The position numbers and the translations under genes were made by a program. A stretch of DNA of 64,000 nucleotides from Olivibacter sp. SDN3 (lineage in GTDB: Bacteria > Bacteroidota > Bacteroidia > Sphingobacteriales > Sphingobacteriaceae): contig NZ_CP060497.1 in assembly GCF_014334135.1 (NCBI RefSeq), positions 2,604,001 to 2,668,000 on the forward strand, written 5' to 3'. The notes beneath the pieces are model-generated. The model worked only from the letters and a program-made list of their open reading frames with translations, searched no databases and was not told where the DNA came from. How positions within the stretch are numbered: the first letter of the stretch is position 1; each line of letters opens with the position of its first letter. Positions 26,522 through 35,137 of this stretch are shown here, piece by piece.

Positions 26522-28972
26522 ATGAAACAAGCCTACCTTTTCCTGCTGGCTTTGATGCTGGTAGCCACAAATAGATTGTATGCGCAGGAGCGCTCACTTG
26601 CTGGCTACGTATTTGCCGAATCGGATGCTTCTCCTTTAAAAGGGGTGACGGTTCGCCTGAGCGGCATACCTAACAGTAGTATTTCTGATGATGAAGGGCG
26701 GTTTTCTTTCGAAAACCTTGCTGAAGGTACGTATACGTTATCGTTCACTTACCTGGGCTATGAGCAACAACGTATGCAGGTTAACTTTCCTTTGCCGGAG
26801 TCGAAAGACCTTCGTATATTCTTAAAGCCGGCTGCCGATCAGCTACAGGCAGTGGAAATCATTGGTCGTAAAGAACAGACTTATAAGAACACTTCTTCCT
26901 TTGCGGGTACAAAAACCGAAACCCCTATCAAATATGTACCGCAGGCCATTAGTTATGTTACAAAGGAGGTGATGGATGATCAGCAAGCTTTTAAAACCAG
27001 TGATGTGTTGAAGAACATTAGCGGTGTGAATGTTTTCTCTTTCTATAATAATGATTTTACGCTGCGCGGTTTCAGAGCCGGTAATGCTTTGATCAATGGC
27101 CTGCGCGATGCTACAAACAGTTGGGGACAATCGCTATTGCCCAATGTGGAGCGCATAGAGGTTATCAAAGGCCCCGCCTCGGCTTTATTTGCCAATACTG
27201 ATCCGGGAGGTACGGTAAATACGGTAACTAAGAAACCATTGGACGTAAATCGTAAGTCGGTTAATTTTGCCACGGGAAGCTATAACACTTACCGGATGAC
27301 CAGCGATTTTACCGGACCGATGAATGAGGAGAAGACCTTATTGTATCGCTTGAATTTAGCCTATCAGAATGCGCAGTCGTTCAGGGTATTGCAGGGGGGT
27401 GAAGATATCGTGATTGCACCTTCGGTTTCCTTTATACCGAATGATAAAACGCAGGTAAATATCGATTTTGTCTACTCCAAAACCAAATCAAAGCTCGACC
27501 GAGGTCAGCCGATTTTTGGTGCTTCGGCCGGTACAGATCTATACTCTACCCCGGTATCTTTTGCCATCGGTAAGGAAAACGATTATGCCAATGAGCTTAA
27601 TCTTTATACCACCGCTTCCTTGCAGCATAAGTTTACCGATAATATCTCTTTTAATGCCTCGTATATGAAGTTTCTGTACGATGAGGATCTTTTGGAGCAC
27701 CGCACGTCTAATAGCTATGCCGTTGATGCAGACAACGTACAGATACCTACGCTAATGGAAATGCAGACTATCCGTCGCCAACGAAAGAACTATAATGATA
27801 ATATCACGCTGTATCTTGTGAGTGATTTTAATACCGGACCTTTAAAACATAAACTGCTTACCGGCTATGATTATATACAGAATGTTTCTCCGGTTGGGGG
27901 CTCTAATTATAATGCTTTAGGGTATCGGAATGCAGCGAATAATGGAATTATCAACACTTATGATCCGGCTAATCGTGATGCCTATTTAATACGCGATAAT
28001 ATTCCAGTACCAAATGTGCCTCATTTCGACCTGGCCAATCCAGATTATTCCATTTCGGAGATTTCAGGTTATTTCAATGTTTCTAGTCCACAACCGGTTA
28101 CCAAATATTTCGTGAATGGGGTGTATCTACAGGATCAGATTACCTGGGGCCCTTTACAGGCACTGATTGCTTTTAGACAGGAGTTTTATACCGATATTTT
28201 AAATTACCAACAGGAGGATAGTGAAGAGGTGCAGCAAAAGGCCTTTATACCGCGCTTTGGTTTGGTGTATACACCTATAGAGCCGGTGAGTCTGTATGCA
28301 ACTTATGCACAGGGATATCAGCCCCAGGGAGCAGGTACCATTGGTGATCCGGGGCGCTTCGGCGGACCTTTCGACCCGCTAACCAGTACCATGCTTGAGG
28401 TCGGGTCTAAAATGGAGTTCTTGCAGAAAATGTTGAGCGTGAATTTTGCCGCTTACCATATTGAACAGAACAATATTTTGATTAATGCCAATGACCCTGG
28501 AAACCCGGAGTTACTTCGTCAGGTAGGTCAGCAGCGTTCGAGAGGAATGGAACTGGATGTGTATGGACAGTTACGGCCAAATTTGAGTATTACTGCTAAC
28601 TTAGCGATAAATGAAACCATCATTACGGAAAGTGATGATGAAGCGGAAATAGGTAATGTACTGCCAAATGCTCCTAAACATCAAGGGGGCATTTGGGCAA
28701 AATATACCTTTACCATTCCTGCTCTGAGAGGTATAGGGATTGGTGCGGGCGCAAATTATGTGAGTACGCGTGCCACTTTCAGTGAACAGCTGACTTTGCC
28801 TGCTTATGTGGTGGCAGACGCGGCGCTGTATTATACGGTTGACAAGTTTAAGCTGTCTGCCAACCTGAATAATATATTTAACAAAACGCATTGGGTAGGT
28901 GGGTATGATTTTAACCGTCTGTTTCCGGGAACACCCCGAAATTTTCTGGTAGGTGTAGGCTACACTTTTTAG
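26522..28972 (+). CDS. TonB-dependent siderophore receptor
   Basis: This 816-residue outer-membrane receptor has a signal peptide ending at RLYAQ. A carboxypeptidase-regulatory-like domain (about 20-100: SLAGYVFAESDASPLKGVTV) precedes the FhuA/FepA-type plug: PIKYVPQAISYVTKEVMDDQ, VFSFYNNDFTLRGFRAGN, NVERIEVIKGPASALFANTD and PGGTVNTVTKKPL are textbook siderophore-receptor plug motifs. The barrel ends RNFLVGVGYTF with a terminal Phe. It imports a ferric siderophore, probably of hydroxamate or catecholate type, but the ligand cannot be read from sequence. It is followed 12 bp later by a PepSY membrane protein, a pairing common for siderophore uptake in Bacteroidota, where the latter may reduce or release iron in the periplasm. 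Confidence 0.92.
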   Translation: MKQAYLFLLALMLVATNRLYAQERSLAGYVFAESDASPLKGVTVRLSGIPNSSISDDEGRFSFENLAEGTYTLSFTYLGYEQQRMQVNFPLPESKDLRIFLKPAADQLQAVEIIGRKEQTYKNTSSFAGTKTETPIKYVPQAISYVTKEVMDDQQAFKTSDVLKNISGVNVFSFYNNDFTLRGFRAGNALINGLRDATNSWGQSLLPNVERIEVIKGPASALFANTDPGGTVNTVTKKPLDVNRKSVNFATGSYNTYRMTSDFTGPMNEEKTLLYRLNLAYQNAQSFRVLQGGEDIVIAPSVSFIPNDKTQVNIDFVYSKTKSKLDRGQPIFGASAGTDLYSTPVSFAIGKENDYANELNLYTTASLQHKFTDNISFNASYMKFLYDEDLLEHRTSNSYAVDADNVQIPTLMEMQTIRRQRKNYNDNITLYLVSDFNTGPLKHKLLTGYDYIQNVSPVGGSNYNALGYRNAANNGIINTYDPANRDAYLIRDNIPVPNVPHFDLANPDYSISEISGYFNVSSPQPVTKYFVNGVYLQDQITWGPLQALIAFRQEFYTDILNYQQEDSEEVQQKAFIPRFGLVYTPIEPVSLYATYAQGYQPQGAGTIGDPGRFGGPFDPLTSTMLEVGSKMEFLQKMLSVNFAAYHIEQNNILINANDPGNPELLRQVGQQRSRGMELDVYGQLRPNLSITANLAINETIITESDDEAEIGNVLPNAPKHQGGIWAKYTFTIPALRGIGIGAGANYVSTRATFSEQLTLPAYVVADAALYYTVDKFKLSANLNNIFNKTHWVGGYDFNRLFPGTPRNFLVGVGYTF

Positions 28973-28984
28973 AAGGGATATAGG

Positions 28985-30304
28985 ATGGCTGGAGGTACTG
29001 GTAAAAAGGATAAGAAGTTGCTATGGAAATTGCACCATTGGGCCGGACTGTATACGGGCGTGCTCATTGGTATACTGAGCCTTACTGGAGCCCTGGCTGT
29101 TTTTATTCCGGAAATTGATGCGCTTATCATCAAATATTATCATCAGGCAAAGGTTGAAAATAACCTAGCTGAGCTAAAGCTAAATGTAGCGATCGATTCG
29201 CTGAAGCGTGCCCATGCTGATTATCGTTCGATGATGATCGCACTCCCCGAGAAAGAAGGGCAGGTATTGCAGGTGGACCTGATCAGGCCTGGAAAGGGAG
29301 GAGAAGGTTTTGAACGGTACGATTTCTTTATAGATACTGGAACGGGTAAACTTATCGGTAAACGCGACCACCAGAATAGTTTGGCGAATTATATGCGACA
29401 GATGCACGTGCGCTTGTATGAAGGTAATTGGGGGAGGCAGCTGGTAGGAATTGGCGGAATTGCTTTAGCTGTGCTGGTGATTACGGGTTTACTGATCTAT
29501 GGCGACTTTATGAAAAAGCAGCAATGGCCTAAGCTCCGGAAAACGGGAAAATTGCGTATTATGATGGCTGATTGGCATAAGTTGTTGGGCATCAGTGCAC
29601 TCGCTTTTAATTTGGTGATAGCGCTTACGGGGGCCTGGCTTGGACTGCAACCTTGGTTGATGCGGTGGTTGAACATTGGGATACCGAATGCCTTTAAACA
29701 GGAGGTAGTGATGGAGGCAGCTGATGATAAAGCCTTAGACGTTGATTGGAACAAAGCTTTAGCTGTGACTAAAGAGACTTTTCCGGAATTGGAGCCGCGT
29801 TACTTAGTGCCTTCTACGAATGGAGCTGGTACCATCGGCATCAGAGGTAATATCCGTGGTACTGTGTACGAACGTGAATCAAACTTATTGGTGCTGGATA
29901 AAGTACATTATCGACCCGTTTTTAAATACGATATTCGTAAACAAACGGTTGGCGCTAAGTTTTATTTTATACAAGAGGCGCTACATTTTGGCGACTTTGG
30001 TGGACTGTTATTGAAATTTGTTTATGCCCTACTTGGGCTGGTGAGCGCTTTTCTATCTATCAGTGGCTTTGTTATTTATTATTACCGGACGGAAAGGAAA
30101 AAAGGGCGCCGAACAACTGCACTTAAAATGACTTTTTTGTGGTCGGCCGTGATTCTGCTCTTGCTGATACTGATAGCGCTGATCAGTTTGTTTGTGGGGT
30201 ATACGCAAGCGGCAACTGTTGCCGCGGTTATTATTAACACCTTGTTAGTGGGGTTACTGCTTTACGCATTGGTAGATTTTTTAAGAAAACGCTATTTACA
30301 ATAG
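28985..30304 (+). CDS. PepSY-associated transmembrane protein (PiuB-like)
   Basis: This 439-residue inner-membrane protein has four main hydrophobic helices. The first begins WKLHHWAGLYTGVLIGIL, the signature of the PepSY-TM/PiuB iron-regulated family; the others include LVGIGGIALAVLVITGLLIY, the Trp-His motif region DWHKLLGISALAFNLVIALT and a C-terminal pair after YYRTERKKGRR. The periplasmic loops (about 50-130 and 220-320) carry the PepSY-like segments. Conserved His residues in HHWAG, MRQMHVRLYEG, WHKLLG and LHFGDFGG could bind haem, as proposed for ferric-siderophore reductases of this family. It lies between the receptor and a small membrane protein in one operon. Confidence 0.9.
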   Translation: MAGGTGKKDKKLLWKLHHWAGLYTGVLIGILSLTGALAVFIPEIDALIIKYYHQAKVENNLAELKLNVAIDSLKRAHADYRSMMIALPEKEGQVLQVDLIRPGKGGEGFERYDFFIDTGTGKLIGKRDHQNSLANYMRQMHVRLYEGNWGRQLVGIGGIALAVLVITGLLIYGDFMKKQQWPKLRKTGKLRIMMADWHKLLGISALAFNLVIALTGAWLGLQPWLMRWLNIGIPNAFKQEVVMEAADDKALDVDWNKALAVTKETFPELEPRYLVPSTNGAGTIGIRGNIRGTVYERESNLLVLDKVHYRPVFKYDIRKQTVGAKFYFIQEALHFGDFGGLLLKFVYALLGLVSAFLSISGFVIYYYRTERKKGRRTTALKMTFLWSAVILLLLILIALISLFVGYTQAATVAAVIINTLLVGLLLYALVDFLRKRYLQ

Positions 30305-30313
30305 GCGCAACTT

Positions 30314-30580
30314 ATGGATAAAGGAAAGAGAATGAAAAGGGTGAAGCTAACCGAACATTACTTGGTGCCGCTAACACTTTTCGTGCTGAATATATGCTTG
30401 ATGCACACCATTTATGCTTTTGAAAGCGGTGTGCCATACAGTGGCTGGCATAAAGGGCTACTTTGTGGAATCGCGCTTATTCTGGGAGCGGCATTGATGA
30501 AGAAAAACGAATGGTACCTGATTGTTGCTGTAGGAGGATATTTGGCGGTTTTACTTTGGTGCTTTCAGTGGGCAATATAG
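30314..30580 (+). CDS. Small predicted membrane protein in the siderophore operon
   Basis: This 88-residue protein has three hydrophobic stretches (about 15-33, 45-59 and 65-85) separated by short polar loops, with a basic N-terminus (KGKRMKRVK). I do not recognise a family. It begins 9 bp after the PepSY gene stop and is probably co-transcribed. Its 3' end overlaps the 3' end of the convergent kinase gene by 16 bp. Similar short membrane proteins often close siderophore-receptor/PepSY operons, so an accessory role in iron uptake is plausible but unproven. Confidence 0.7.
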   Translation: MDKGKRMKRVKLTEHYLVPLTLFVLNICLMHTIYAFESGVPYSGWHKGLLCGIALILGAALMKKNEWYLIVAVGGYLAVLLWCFQWAI

Positions 30581-31656
30581 GGTAGCTTAATGGTGAAGGT
30601 AGACCCCTCTCCAGGCACCGAGTTTACGGTTAGCTGACCATGGAGTTTCTGCACGGCCTGTGAAACGTTATATAAACCTAAACCACTACCCTCAAACTGC
30701 GAAGAGGCTCTGTAGAAGAGGTTGAATATATTGTCTTTATGTTGCTCTTTGATGCCAATTCCTGTATCGGTTAACGCGATATAAACTTGTTTGTCTTCGA
30801 TATAGGAATGAATGGTTATTTTTTTTTCGTCAGTATCTGGTTTTTGAAATTTAATGGCATTGGCAATTAAGTTGTATAGGATAATTTGTAATAAGGTCTT
30901 ATCACTTTGAAAGGGGGTCTGCAAATCATTTTTTACAATGAAGTGGATGTTTGTTGTGATGATTGCTGCCTGAAATACCTTTAAAAGATCTTGAAATATA
31001 CTGTTGAGGTCAATTGCTTCGTAGTGTAGCTGACCTTGTTTGGTTTTGTAGAAATCCTGAAGATTGATAACATAGTTATCCAGATGCTCAGAAGAGGTTC
31101 TCACCAGTGAAAGGATATCCTGTATCTCCTCTGGATTCTTACTACGTTCGGCGAATTTTATAATGGAGATGATTCCTCCCAATGGGTTTCTGATATCATG
31201 ACTGACGTTGTTTGTGAATTTATCTAGCTCGCTATAGGCCCGTTCTAATTCTTGTTTTTGCGTAATCATTAACAGCTTTGTTTCGTAATGGGTATTGGCT
31301 TCTTTTATAACTCCATAAATTTCTTCTATGTTCCAGGGTTTGGTGAGAAATTTAAAGACGTTACCTCTGTTGATAGCATTTATAGCGGCCTCTTTATCTG
31401 CATAGCCTGTTAATAAGATTCGTATGGGAAGGGGATAGGTGGATTTGAGCTCTTCAAAAAAATCAGTACCCATCATACCGGGCATCCGTTGATCGGAAAA
31501 GATGATACGGATATCAGGATGTTTTTCCAGCAAATGCCGCGCTTCATTGATCGTACTGGCAATGAACACCTGATAATCAAATCTCAACGAACTCTTAAAA
31601 CTGATTAAGTTTTGCACTTCATCGTCTATGTAGAGGATCTGTATGTCTTTTTTCAT
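30565..31656 (-). CDS. Response regulator-histidine kinase fusion (REC-HisKA-HATPase)
   Basis: This 363-residue soluble protein begins with a receiver domain (about 5-120) carrying the acidic pocket Asp11-Asp12, phosphoacceptor Asp55 in FSDQRMPG, Thr83 and Lys106. A helical linker leads to a HisKA domain with phosphoacceptor His153 in NVSHDIRNPLGG. The HATPase domain has the N box NLIANAIKFQ, G1 box DTGIGI and G2 box GSGLGLYNV. It has no membrane segment or sensor domain, so input must arrive through phosphorylation of the receiver or through partners. SDQRMPGM receivers are common in cytoplasmic phosphorelay proteins of Bacteroidota. It does not pair with an obvious output regulator, although two AraC genes lie upstream on the same strand. 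Confidence 0.92.
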   Translation of the reverse strand: MKKDIQILYIDDEVQNLISFKSSLRFDYQVFIASTINEARHLLEKHPDIRIIFSDQRMPGMMGTDFFEELKSTYPLPIRILLTGYADKEAAINAINRGNVFKFLTKPWNIEEIYGVIKEANTHYETKLLMITQKQELERAYSELDKFTNNVSHDIRNPLGGIISIIKFAERSKNPEEIQDILSLVRTSSEHLDNYVINLQDFYKTKQGQLHYEAIDLNSIFQDLLKVFQAAIITTNIHFIVKNDLQTPFQSDKTLLQIILYNLIANAIKFQKPDTDEKKITIHSYIEDKQVYIALTDTGIGIKEQHKDNIFNLFYRASSQFEGSGLGLYNVSQAVQKLHGQLTVNSVPGEGSTFTIKLPYIAH

Positions 31657-31733
31657 TGGTGGAAATTTTGTGCAAAATAACGTGTATTTATGTCGACGAT
31701 AGTTTCAAAATGCGCATACTTTGTATGTCCCAA

Positions 31734-32837
31734 TTAATTGATACACGCTACTGGTTTTGTTTTTATGTTTTCCTGATATTGTGAAGGCGTAAAGCCGGTG
31801 TGTTGTTTGAAATGTCTGTAAAAAGATGTTTTGGAGTTAAAACCGCTTTCATAGGCTAAATGTTCTATAATTATGTTGTTATTGCTCTTCAGCACGTCGC
31901 AAACATGTTTGATACGCGCTTCGCTGATATACTCATTAAAGGTTTTGCGTATTTGCATACTGAAAACCTGTGATAGATGGTGTTTACTAATATGTAGATA
32001 ATCTGCCATCATTTTAATATCTAAACTTGGGTTGAGGTACAACCGTTCTTCATTTATTGCATGTGCTACCTTTTCTTCATAAGCCAGTAATGTTGCTCTA
32101 GGAAGAGCAGATTTGTAGTATCGTCTATTCGTTTCTTGTTTTTTTAGCGAGGCATCCTCCAACCTGTTGTCTCCTGTGCCGATCAACAAATTTATTCGAT
32201 GATCAAGTATCCATATACTAACCAGCATCATCATGGTGTATAACATGAACCTTGTAATATGGTAAGTAAAATTGCTTTCATGCTTAACAATTGATGTAGA
32301 TATTAGCAGAAATGCCACTAAGCAAAGTATAACCGGAATTTTTGTCAATAATTTAAAATGAACCGTTGGTTTGATAGGGTACCTATTAAATAAATGCAAA
32401 CTGGTTATACCGTAGATAAATAGTGATAAGATGATCGCTTTTACGATGGTGAGTTTTAGAAACTGGTAAACGAAGCCTTCGGAGTTATAGTTTATCATGC
32501 CTATGAGGTATACTCCTGAGTAGAAGCAAAAAGGTATGAAGTGGAGAGCCATTTTTTTCCCTTGATATCCTTTTTTAAGCATTGTCATGGTAGCGAAGAA
32601 TAATATGGGGCCATATAATAGCGCGTACGGAGCGGCCCAATCAAGATATAAGTAGATTGGCGGTGTGTAGATGTAGCGGAAGACTACTACATGTATAGCA
32701 TGTAATATTAGGCAATATATTCCTATATTAAAGATGTTTTCAATGGGCAGACGTAACATACTTTTCCTGTCGATGTAAATACATACGAGATTTATGATTA
32801 TAATAGCTAGTAATATCAAAAGAATTAATAAAAGCAT
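31734..32837 (-). CDS. Membrane-anchored AraC-family transcriptional regulator A
   Basis: This 367-residue protein has six or seven hydrophobic helices in its first 215 residues. An AraC-type DNA-binding domain (about 260-360) follows, with the two helix-turn-helix units MMADYLHISKHHLSQVFSMQ and LAYESGFNSKTSFYRHFKQH and the closing TGFTPSQYQE. This layout, a membrane sensor fused directly to an AraC domain, is common in Bacteroidota. Its ATG follows the stop of regulator B by 2 bp, so the two are one transcription unit. Target genes and signal are unknown. The neighbouring kinase, NmrA-like protein and GH109-like gene are possible targets only by proximity. Confidence 0.88.
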   Translation of the reverse strand: MLLLILLILLAIIIINLVCIYIDRKSMLRLPIENIFNIGIYCLILHAIHVVVFRYIYTPPIYLYLDWAAPYALLYGPILFFATMTMLKKGYQGKKMALHFIPFCFYSGVYLIGMINYNSEGFVYQFLKLTIVKAIILSLFIYGITSLHLFNRYPIKPTVHFKLLTKIPVILCLVAFLLISTSIVKHESNFTYHITRFMLYTMMMLVSIWILDHRINLLIGTGDNRLEDASLKKQETNRRYYKSALPRATLLAYEEKVAHAINEERLYLNPSLDIKMMADYLHISKHHLSQVFSMQIRKTFNEYISEARIKHVCDVLKSNNNIIIEHLAYESGFNSKTSFYRHFKQHTGFTPSQYQENIKTKPVACIN

Positions 32838-32839
32838 GG

Positions 32840-33877
32840 TTACGAAGGTTGGAGATTGGTAGATTTTTCATAGCTGTAGCTTGTCTGCTGTTTGTATTCG
32901 CTCGGTGTGCAGCTTGTTAGTTTCTTGAAGTGGCGGTTAAAAGAGGCTTTCGATCGATAACCGCATAACAGGGCGAGGTGCTCAATTGTCAATCTGTTTT
33001 CGACATCGTTCCTTATCAGTTTTTTAGCATGCCGTATCCTAAGGTTGGCAAGCAATTGATAGAAGTTAATGCCGATATAACCATTGAGGATTTTAGAACA
33101 TTTTTCTGAAGATGAACCTAAATGATGTGCTAATTTGTCTAATGTGAGGTTCGTTTCAAGGTAAAGGTCATCTGTCAATAAACACCTGTATATTTTAAAT
33201 AGATCAGTACGGTTATTTACAACATTACGGGGTATTCTAACGAAGATAAAACCGCATAAAATAGCTGTAGAAAACACTAATATCATGTAAATCAGGTACT
33301 GTACATGTATACCGACGTTATAGCTAAAGTAGGGTGTTGCGGCAAAAATCAAAATAGGTAAAGAAGTGAGCAATGCAAGCCACAATAAGACGTTGAAAAA
33401 TATATTTTCCAGGGTTGGTTTACCAATGGGCGCTTGCAGTTGCCGAAAAATAATAAAAGTACTATATCCTAAAATAGAACCGCCCATTGCGAATAAATAA
33501 CAAGGGTAGTAATAGTTGTATAACCACACCTCTCCCTGTACATTTATTCTCGAATAAACATATAATGCCAGGTAAATAAGTGAGCCGAGGAAAAACGCTG
33601 AAAAATGCTTGATAGTAGGCTTGTTTGTATCATGGTTGTCCCTTACGATAGTGTGTAAATAAATGCGATAAAAAATAGGGCCATACAGTAAACCAATAGG
33701 TGTTCCTGTCTCCATGATGATCGCTAATAAATGGAAACCAACGCAAATAAACAACTTGAAAATTTCCGATCTAAAGTTGACCGTCTTCAAATAATTATGT
33801 GAAGATGCCACATACCACACAAACGTCAATACGACCAGTTGAAAATAGACGCTTGTGATGAATTTCACGGTATCCAT
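32840..33877 (-). CDS. Membrane-anchored AraC-family transcriptional regulator B
   Basis: This 345-residue protein has the same architecture as its downstream neighbour: an N-terminal half of six or more hydrophobic helices (about 5-215) and a C-terminal AraC domain (about 235-335) with LDKLAHHLGSSSEKCSKILN, LALLCGYRSKASFNRHFKKL and TSCTPSEYKQ. The membrane halves differ clearly from each other while the DNA-binding halves align well, which suggests an old duplication with divergence of the sensor part. It is the first gene of the pair. The 205 bp upstream (33878-34082) is very AT-rich and holds no other gene. Confidence 0.88.
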   Translation of the reverse strand: MDTVKFITSVYFQLVVLTFVWYVASSHNYLKTVNFRSEIFKLFICVGFHLLAIIMETGTPIGLLYGPIFYRIYLHTIVRDNHDTNKPTIKHFSAFFLGSLIYLALYVYSRINVQGEVWLYNYYYPCYLFAMGGSILGYSTFIIFRQLQAPIGKPTLENIFFNVLLWLALLTSLPILIFAATPYFSYNVGIHVQYLIYMILVFSTAILCGFIFVRIPRNVVNNRTDLFKIYRCLLTDDLYLETNLTLDKLAHHLGSSSEKCSKILNGYIGINFYQLLANLRIRHAKKLIRNDVENRLTIEHLALLCGYRSKASFNRHFKKLTSCTPSEYKQQTSYSYEKSTNLQPS

Positions 33878-34082
33878 GTGTCATAAGCAATAAATCAAAA
33901 AATAATATTATAGAATAATTATCAATAAAATTACATAAAAAAAACGGATAGTTTAAATTACGGCTTAATAATTACTTTGCTGTTAGTGTGTTAGGTAATG
34001 ACGAATGCGTTGAATATATAGGTAATATAAGTGAATAGTTGTGAAATTATATGTACTTATATGAATTTTTTTGCATAATGAT

Positions 34083-34961
34083 TTAGGTCATAGGTTGAGC
34101 AACAATCTCGGCTATATACCTTTGTAAAGTGGTTTGACCCCTAAAGCTTACATTACCAATACCTTCCGGTAAAGCGCGACCATCAATCACCGCTTCGGTC
34201 ATTTCGATAAGTTGCGTTGCGGCATCGGCCGAGAAGCCAGAACTTTGTAACATTTCTTCCCATTGGGCACGTGGAACTTGTTCGGCCCGCACATCGATAT
34301 CCAGACTTTGTGAGAAAGCTAAAGCCACATCTGCTGCGCTATACCACGTTGGCCCCTCTACTTCATATACGCGCTTACTGGCTTCATCGCTATCTTTGAT
34401 CATCACATCGGTTAATACCGCTGCAACATCATTTGGAGCGACCATGGGCAGCTGTTGATCAACCGGAAAGAAGGTAGGTAGGATTCCTTGTTCTTTTACG
34501 GAACCTAGATAAGGCAGCCAGTTGCTGAAATAATATGCGGGGCGAATGAAGATCTGCTGGACGGCTAAGTCTTCGAAAGCATGTTCTAATAGATAGGATG
34601 CGCGCAAATTGCCTGTGCCTTTTTCATGTTGGGCACCTATGGAAGATAATCCAACTATCTTTTTTACCGGCGTAGCGACGACGACTTTTCTATAATTTTC
34701 GATGATGCTTCGGGTGGTGGCCAATACGTCGATGGCTTTCGGATCTTCAGGTGTGAGTACGAATAGGGTGGTAGCATCGCTGCAGGCATGAATCAAGGAA
34801 GGTAGGTGCAGGAGGTCGGCAACTTCAACAGCGGCGATAGCAGGTACGCTATGTGCCTTCTGTTCGTCTCGTATAATAGCCTTCACCGTTTGGCCGTTCT
34901 CTAACAGTCCCGAAACCAGTGCCGAACCTATTTGTCCGGTAGCCCCCAAAATGATATGCAT
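34083..34961 (-). CDS. NmrA-like NAD(P)-binding protein (atypical short-chain dehydrogenase)
   Basis: This 292-residue cytoplasmic Rossmann-fold protein has a glycine-rich nucleotide-binding motif GATGQIGSALV at residues 6-16 and the NmrA/QOR2-type pattern ending VVGLSSIGAQHEKGTGNL. IRPAYYFSNWLPYL and VAPNDVAAVLTDVM are shared with azoreductase-type/NmrA redox sensors. It lacks the Tyr-x-x-x-Lys pair of classical short-chain dehydrogenases, so it may act as a redox-responsive or quinone-reducing protein. It stands alone, with gaps of about 200 bp on each side, and its function in this context is unclear. Confidence 0.85.
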   Translation of the reverse strand: MHIILGATGQIGSALVSGLLENGQTVKAIIRDEQKAHSVPAIAAVEVADLLHLPSLIHACSDATTLFVLTPEDPKAIDVLATTRSIIENYRKVVVATPVKKIVGLSSIGAQHEKGTGNLRASYLLEHAFEDLAVQQIFIRPAYYFSNWLPYLGSVKEQGILPTFFPVDQQLPMVAPNDVAAVLTDVMIKDSDEASKRVYEVEGPTWYSAADVALAFSQSLDIDVRAEQVPRAQWEEMLQSSGFSADAATQLIEMTEAVIDGRALPEGIGNVSFRGQTTLQRYIAEIVAQPMT

Positions 34962-35137
34962 AGTATTCCTTGTTTTATGCTGGCCAGAAAGTTATACTAA
35001 TATACTACGAAGTTTGCCGGCCGTTAGTATACCAGATTATTTACAATTATTGTACCAGCATGAAAAAGGTGAGATACACGGGAATAATTTAGGGAAGGGC
35101 AGCGTGTATCAACTGCCCCCGCAAAGCGAAATTGTGA

